From Dyadobacter sp. Leaf189 (GTDB lineage Bacteria; Bacteroidota; Bacteroidia; Cytophagales; Spirosomataceae): 64,000 nucleotides of DNA. This document shows, in pieces, positions 59,929-64,000 of this stretch; the stretch's first letter is position 1, and each line of letters begins with the position of its first letter. Location of the stretch: the NCBI RefSeq assembly GCF_001424405.1, contig NZ_LMPS01000001.1:272522-336521 (forward strand), given 5' to 3'. The translations under genes and the position numbers were made by a program. The notes beneath the pieces are model-generated. The model searched no databases. It saw nothing but the letters and a program-made list of their open reading frames with translations, and had not been told where the DNA came from.

Positions 59929-60489
59929 ATGAAAAACCTCATTTTAAACTGCCTGATCGTTGCAGCTGTGGCATTTATGTCAACTGGTTTTAAATCCGAT
60001 ATGGAGAAAAAAGATGCAGCGCAGATCCAATGGATGACGATTGAAGAGGCTTATGCAAAAATCCAGAAAGAGCCGCGGAAGATCATGATCGATCTTTATA
60101 CTGATTGGTGTGGTTGGTGTAAAGTAATGGACCGGGAAACTTTCAAGAACAAGGCCGTTGTCGAGTACGTCAACAAGACTTACTATGCTGTGAAGCTCGA
60201 TGCAGAGCAAAAAGCAACGATTACATTAGGAGATAAGAAATTTCAATTTCTGCCGCAGGGCAGCAAGGGAATCAATGAGATTGCATTGGCACTGACCAAC
60301 AATCAGCCAAGTTACCCCACAACCGTTTTCCTGGACGATAAATTCAACATGATCCAGCCGCTCGCAGGTTACCTTAAATCCAAGGAATTCCACGAGGTAA
60401 TCACCTTCATCGGCGGCGATTTTTACAAAAAAGAAGAGTTCGACAGCTACAAAGCCAAAACTTACAAGGAGAAGTATCAGGTTAAGTAG
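59929..60489 (+). CDS. Exported thioredoxin-fold protein
   Basis: The 186-residue protein has a signal peptide (hydrophobic 3-20) and a thioredoxin-like domain with active site WCGWC (Cys61, Cys64) in MIDLYTDWCGWCKVMDRETF. The arrangement, with YYAVKLDAEQ and SYPTTVFLDDK, resembles DsbD-gamma/DUF255-like thioredoxins. A redox role in the periplasm is likely. Its stop is 3 bp from that of the convergent prfA. Confidence 0.85.
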   Translation: MKNLILNCLIVAAVAFMSTGFKSDMEKKDAAQIQWMTIEEAYAKIQKEPRKIMIDLYTDWCGWCKVMDRETFKNKAVVEYVNKTYYAVKLDAEQKATITLGDKKFQFLPQGSKGINEIALALTNNQPSYPTTVFLDDKFNMIQPLAGYLKSKEFHEVITFIGGDFYKKEEFDSYKAKTYKEKYQVK

Positions 60490-60492
60490 GGT

Positions 60493-61566
60493 CTAAACCA
60501 CTTCGCCTTCCTGCATTCTTTCTGCATTTTCGGCAATTCTCAATCTTTCGATAAATTCAGCTATATCGCCTTCCATGACAGCAGGCAAATTGTAAACCGT
60601 ATATCCAATGCGGTGATCGGTAATGCGGCTCTGAGGATAGTTATATGTCCGGATCTTGTCAGAGCGGTCGCCGCTTCCTACCATTGATTTGCGTTGCGAA
60701 CTGATTGCGTCGTTATGCTCTTTAAGCTTGATCTCATACAGGCGCGAACGAAGTACACTCAATGCGCGGTCTTTATTTTTAAGCTGCGAACGTTCGTCCT
60801 GGCAGCTTACAACCAGACCAGAGGGAATGTGAGTCAAGCGAACCGCTGAGTAAGTCGTGTTCACCGATTGTCCACCTGCGCCGGACGATTGAAAAGTATC
60901 TACACGCACATCATTCATATTGATCTGCACGTCAACCTCCTCAGCTTCGGGAAGCACAGCCACAGAAGCAGCCGATGTATGGATCCTGCCCTGAGATTCC
61001 GTTTGAGGAACGCGCTGCACGCGGTGTACACCCGATTCAAACTTCATCTTGCCATACACATCCTCGCCTTCTACCTTACAGATAATCTCTTTGTAGCCGC
61101 CATTGGTACCTTCTGTAAAATCCATGATTGAGGAGCGCCAGCCCATTTTTTCGAAAAAGCGCTGATACATCCGGAACAAATCGCCTGCGAAAATAGCAGC
61201 CTCGTCACCACCAGTACCACCGCGGATTTCCAGGATGATGTTCCGGCTGTCATTCGGATCTTTCGGAATCAGTAATTCTTTAATAACCTGCTCCAACTCT
61301 TCCAGTTTGGGAGTGAGCTCATCGAGCTCTTCTTTCGCCATTTCGCGCAGTTCTTCGTCTTTCTCGGTCGCGATAAGCTCCTTGGTGCCGGCGATATCTT
61401 TCTGGATTTTTTGATAAAGCTCATAATGCTCCACGATTCTGCCAAGATCCTTGTACTCCTTGCTTAACTTGGAATACCGGCTGGAATCAGATACGATTTC
61501 CGGTTGAATAATCTGTTGGGAAACCTCTTCGAAGCGTTCTTTTATGGCTGCTAACTTATCGATCAT
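60493..61566 (-). CDS. prfA: Peptide chain release factor 1
   Basis: The 357-residue protein ends translation at UAA and UAG. The peptidyl-hydrolysis motif GGQ lies at 231-233 (SGAGGQSVN), and the stop-codon recognition motif is PQT (187-189) in RVPQTESQGRIHTSAA, the PxT form of RF1 rather than the SPF of RF2. The N-terminal third is a charged helical domain. It is monocistronic with a -7 box at 61604-61611. Confidence 0.96.
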   Translation of the reverse strand: MIDKLAAIKERFEEVSQQIIQPEIVSDSSRYSKLSKEYKDLGRIVEHYELYQKIQKDIAGTKELIATEKDEELREMAKEELDELTPKLEELEQVIKELLIPKDPNDSRNIILEIRGGTGGDEAAIFAGDLFRMYQRFFEKMGWRSSIMDFTEGTNGGYKEIICKVEGEDVYGKMKFESGVHRVQRVPQTESQGRIHTSAASVAVLPEAEEVDVQINMNDVRVDTFQSSGAGGQSVNTTYSAVRLTHIPSGLVVSCQDERSQLKNKDRALSVLRSRLYEIKLKEHNDAISSQRKSMVGSGDRSDKIRTYNYPQSRITDHRIGYTVYNLPAVMEGDIAEFIERLRIAENAERMQEGEVV

Positions 61567-61603
61567 CTTTATTGAATATCTTTGGCACGCTGTATTTGGG
61601 GCA

Positions 61604-61611
61604 CAAAGATA
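61604..61611 (-). promoter_or_regulatory. Candidate -7 promoter box for prfA
   Basis: TATCTTTG on the minus strand fits TAnnTTTG, 37 bp before the prfA ATG. No clear -33 element is seen. Confidence 0.4.
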
Positions 61612-61683
61612 CGCATTTTAGCTGGAATGAACCGTTGAGACAGTGGTCACTGCATCAGGCAAATACAAAAGATCAGAAGTTTT

Positions 61684-62265
61684 ATGAAAAAGGCTGTATA
61701 CATTTTAATGGTAACGATGCTGGTCGCTGCCTGTAATTCAAGTAACAGGATCGAGCAAACCAGCGAGCTGAAAAGCGAGATGAAATCGGTTGAGATCAAG
61801 CGCGTAACGAATACGCAGCTGGTTTATTCAGCCAATGAATGGGGTAAGAAAATAGCTCAAATCACGGAAAAGTCACTGCAGAAAGAGCTGGAAAAAGATC
61901 CGGCAAAAGGAAAGCAATTGTGCGGGGCTCTGGACCAGATTCCTGTCGTGGCTGCTTTACAGAAGGAGTATGGGGTGAAGATCGAACTGCTGGGCGCAAG
62001 TGATTTGAATAATTCGAAACTTGATCCGAAGGAGCGGGAGTTGCTCGGTGCCTACCTGTACAGTGCGAAAAACAAAGCCAATGCGGGAGACAATCTGCAA
62101 AGACTGGGCGATACATTAATGGTTTATAATGCGCCGGTAGCGACCGAAAGCCTGGTATGTAAAAGCTGCGCAGATAACCCTGATCAGCCTTTTGCGGTTT
62201 GGAGATTACTTTTCAACAAAAAAGACATCATCCGGAAACTGGATGCGAAACAGCTGAAAAAATAG
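61684..62265 (+). CDS. Lipoprotein resembling DUF3365 but lacking the haem-binding histidine
   Basis: The 193-residue protein has a lipoprotein signal peptide ending VAAC (Cys17). The mature part is helical, with pattern GKQLCGALDQIPVVAALQKEYG and a later RLGDTLMVYNAPVATESLVC, resembling DUF3365/Tll0287-type proteins that normally carry CxxCH for covalent haem. Here the site reads CKSCA (159-163), so the axial histidine is missing and haem c attachment is unlikely. Its role is unknown. It is divergent from prfA. Confidence 0.6.
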   Translation: MKKAVYILMVTMLVAACNSSNRIEQTSELKSEMKSVEIKRVTNTQLVYSANEWGKKIAQITEKSLQKELEKDPAKGKQLCGALDQIPVVAALQKEYGVKIELLGASDLNNSKLDPKERELLGAYLYSAKNKANAGDNLQRLGDTLMVYNAPVATESLVCKSCADNPDQPFAVWRLLFNKKDIIRKLDAKQLKK

Positions 62266-62295
62266 AAGCGTACTGGTGACGGGCAAAAGAAAAAT

Positions 62296-62334
62296 GGGTA
62301 AGCAGCGGCGACAAATGGCGCGCTTTGCTTACCC
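62296..62334. terminator. Inverted repeat between convergent genes, weak terminator candidate
   Basis: GGGTAAGCA (62296-62304) pairs with TGCTTACCC (62326-62334) around a 21-base loop. There is no clean T-run on the plus strand, only CTTTTAAC a few bases on. Confidence 0.4.
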
Positions 62335-62349
62335 GATAGCTTTTAACAA

Positions 62350-63225
62350 TTATTTTCCGGAAGCGTGGTAGATCTCATACCAATCTTCCCGGCTCAGCTT
62401 GATATCCGATGCACTTGCAGCGTTTCTGATCCGCGCCTCCGAGAGCGAGCCTATAATGGGCAGCGTTCCCAGCTTCATTAACCAGGCTACTGCAGTTTGT
62501 TCAATATTTGCATTGTATTTACGGCCGATTTCTTCCAGTTTCGCCCTCAAACGCACTGCCTTTTCTTCGGTACCGTTCAAAATCTTTCCTCCGGCAAGTG
62601 GTGCCCAGGCCAGCGGCTTGCTAAAACTCTGTTTAATGAAATCAATGCGTCCGTCTTCTATCGCCGACGTATTCATCAGGTTCAGCTCGATGTGGTTGGT
62701 CACAATCGGAATGCGAAGGTAGGATGCGAGCAGCTGGTGCTGAAAAACGGTGAAGTTGGCAACACCAATGTGCTTCGTCTTGCCCGACTTGACTATCTCC
62801 GCCAATGCCGTCGCAGTTTCTTCCGGATCTGAAAGAAAGTCACTTTGATGCAGGAGAAAAATGTCCAGATAATCAGTACGTAACCTTTTTAAAGAACCAT
62901 TGATACTTTCAACGATATGGTCGCGGGAAGTGTCGTAATACTTCGAATACTTATTCCCGGAATGCCTGATGCCGCATTTGCTGAATAGGACAATTTCTTC
63001 ACGTTTAAAAGATTTATTGTGAATGATTTTGCCGAAATGTTCTTCGATTGTCTGATCTCCGTAAATATCCGCGTGGTCAAAAGTATTGATACCCAGTTCC
63101 AGACAGAGGTTAACTGTTTTTTCGATTTGTGAGGTAGTCGCAGTACCTTCATCCGCCCATCTCCAGAAGCCGTAAATCGCTTCTGATACTTTTGGACCGG
63201 AGTCGCTCAGGCTTACTTTTTTCAT
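62350..63225 (-). CDS. Aldo/keto reductase
   Basis: The 291-residue NADPH-dependent TIM-barrel enzyme has the catalytic tetrad of the family: Asp50 and Tyr55 in NTFDHADIYG, Lys83 in VLFSKCGIR and His in DIFLLHQSD. The cofactor-binding C-terminal motif is PIIGSLSEARIRNA. The sequence is closest to the YdhF-type group. The substrate is not apparent. It has 31 bp of upstream space before the zinc-ribbon gene on the same strand, so the two may be co-transcribed. Confidence 0.9.
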   Translation of the reverse strand: MKKVSLSDSGPKVSEAIYGFWRWADEGTATTSQIEKTVNLCLELGINTFDHADIYGDQTIEEHFGKIIHNKSFKREEIVLFSKCGIRHSGNKYSKYYDTSRDHIVESINGSLKRLRTDYLDIFLLHQSDFLSDPEETATALAEIVKSGKTKHIGVANFTVFQHQLLASYLRIPIVTNHIELNLMNTSAIEDGRIDFIKQSFSKPLAWAPLAGGKILNGTEEKAVRLRAKLEEIGRKYNANIEQTAVAWLMKLGTLPIIGSLSEARIRNAASASDIKLSREDWYEIYHASGK

Positions 63226-63256
63226 TCCGGGGATATTTGATTCGGTGCAAAAATAT

Positions 63257-63616
63257 TTATTTCTCGAGACGTTTGTCTTTCACGATCAGATAAAAATCGT
63301 TTTCGAGTTCAAGATAGCCATAATCATAAACGAAATGGTAAATGCTGCCTTTCAGGGTGGGACGAATACTTGTGATCAGGTTGAAGTCAAAACCTTTGCT
63401 CAGCAATGCACTTTTGGTAGTCTTTGATTTATCCTCCGGGCAAAATTCTTCCAGGATCCTCCTGTTTTTCCGGAGCTGGTTGTTCATATTTCTTACAACA
63501 TTGTAAGCATCTGAATTGAGCCGGTTGTTGTAGCTGTTCCGGCACATATCGGAGCAGAATTTCTTATCTACTCTCCCCATTAACGGTTTTTCGCATTCAA
63601 GGCAATTCTTCATCAT
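63257..63616 (-). CDS. Zinc-ribbon protein of unknown function
   Basis: The 119-residue protein begins MMKNCLECEKPLMGRVDKKF and has four cysteines (Cys5, 8, 21, 25) spaced CxxC-x12-CxxxC, a likely zinc-binding site. The rest is basic (NNRLNSDAYNVVRNMNNQLR) with a C-terminal hydrophobic-aromatic region (YHFVYDYGYLELENDFYLIV). It could bind nucleic acid (inference). An upstream start at 63661 adds 15 residues without matching the zinc-ribbon start; Met2 (63613) is also possible. It is divergent from ssb. Confidence 0.7.
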   Translation of the reverse strand: MMKNCLECEKPLMGRVDKKFCSDMCRNSYNNRLNSDAYNVVRNMNNQLRKNRRILEEFCPEDKSKTTKSALLSKGFDFNLITSIRPTLKGSIYHFVYDYGYLELENDFYLIVKDKRLEK

Positions 63617-63850
63617 TCCATATTTTGCTAAGATCCCGGAAGGATCTTTTACAGTGTGCATACCTCTCTGAATGCAATATAGTAAAATTCATTTGACACC
63701 AATAAACGCCCTTTTCCGCTTGCAAATGGCTGCAAATGTTTTCATATGCTTATAAATGATTAACAACCGAATCAATTTCCAGCTCACAAACATCTTTGCA
63801 TTGTCGCTGGGTCGACAGTAGATACTATTCAATTCTAAACATCATTATCA

Positions 63851-64000
63851 TGAACTCAGTAAAATTGGTCGGTAACGTAGGACGTGAAATCAATGTAAAG
63901 GATTTTGACGGAGGGAAAATGGCCACCTTTTCGCTTGCCACTAACGAGGTATATACGAACAGGAACAAGGAGGAAGTTAAAACAACGGCCTGGCATTCCA
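63851..64000 (+). CDS. ssb: Single-stranded DNA-binding protein (3' end outside window)
   Basis: The first 50 residues are visible: MNSVKLVGNVGREINVK, then MATFSLATNE and a final TTAWHS segment at the edge. This is the OB-fold start of SSB, which coats single-stranded DNA in replication and repair; WH is part of the conserved DNA-binding strand. The gene runs off the right edge. The 234-bp spacer from the zinc-ribbon gene shows no clear TAnnTTTG box; the closest is CATCTTTG near 63791. Confidence 0.93.

Noticed and set aside
1-64000. CRISPR arrays, insertion sequences, tRNA or rRNA genes
   Set aside because: I looked for regularly spaced repeats, transposase motifs with flanking inverted repeats, and clover-leaf or rRNA signatures and found none; the only tandem DNA repeat is the 99-bp coding repeat at the left edge.

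Overview
The window looks like chromosomal core sequence from a Bacteroidota bacterium of the order Cytophagales, most likely Dyadobacter or a close relative (inference from gene content; no 16S gene is present). The signs are: several genes preceded by the Bacteroidota promoter box TAnnTTTG instead of Shine-Dalgarno sequences; three secreted proteins with type IX secretion (T9SS) C-terminal sorting domains; an ExbB-ExbD-ExbD-TonB-X-PstS-TPR locus; a complex I operon with a short NuoG; and a BtuB plus surface beta-propeller pair behind a cobalamin riboswitch. No tRNA, rRNA, CRISPR array, insertion sequence or prophage was seen.

Layout. 1-1.1 kb: the tail of an unknown gene made of 99-bp repeats, then a nuoJ-nuoK pair (+), then a small DMT-type membrane protein. 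1.6-4.2 kb (-): a secreted DUF6265-like protein and a PurF-type amidotransferase. 4.4-6.3 kb (+): recO, a lipocalin-like secreted protein, and a 51-residue Cys/Lys-rich gene with its own promoter and terminator. 6.3-8.8 kb (-): recJ-lptB. 8.9-10.7 kb (+): ruvX-def-nitrilase; gatC follows on the minus strand. 11.0-11.65 kb is the only gene-free stretch over 500 bp. 11.65-17.7 kb (+): the exbB/exbD/exbD/tonB/small membrane protein/PstS-like/TPR operon, closed by a 19-bp hairpin. 18.0-20.5 kb: batD-aroC. 20.5-23.3 kb (-): a small membrane protein, a Tat-exported Gfo/Idh oxidoreductase and a SUMF1-like protein. 23.4-29.1 kb: ABC-F protein, DedA, gamma carbonic anhydrase, YqgE, metallophosphoesterase and small proteins. 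29.3-32.2 kb: gcvP. 32.2-40.2 kb (-): nuoA-J. 40.4-45.9 kb (-): two paralogous T9SS-exported SGNH/sialate O-acetylesterase-like proteins. 46-48.5 kb (-): adk-obgE and a T9SS-type secreted protein. 48.7-55.5 kb (+): an orphan histidine kinase, valS, a DEAD-box helicase and a TPR protein. 55.6-58.9 kb (-): cobalamin riboswitch-btuB-BtuG-like lipoprotein. 59-64 kb: EamA transporter, thioredoxin-fold protein, prfA, a DUF3365-like lipoprotein, aldo/keto reductase, a zinc-ribbon protein and the start of ssb.

How the parts fit. The ExbB/ExbD/TonB proteins would energise outer-membrane receptors such as the BtuB encoded 42 kb away, whose synthesis is set by the cobalamin riboswitch. The nuoA-J operon supplies the NADH-input and quinone-binding modules of complex I but ends at a strong terminator after nuoJ. 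NuoK-N for that enzyme must therefore be encoded elsewhere; the divergent J-K pair at the left edge belongs to another cluster. The most interesting points are the small Cys-rich transcription unit at 6 kb, the two predicted leaderless genes (recJ and the DEAD-box helicase), the riboswitch-BtuB-BtuG unit, and the regular six-fold Cys-paired repeats of the large T9SS protein. I did not find a clearly new multi-gene system.
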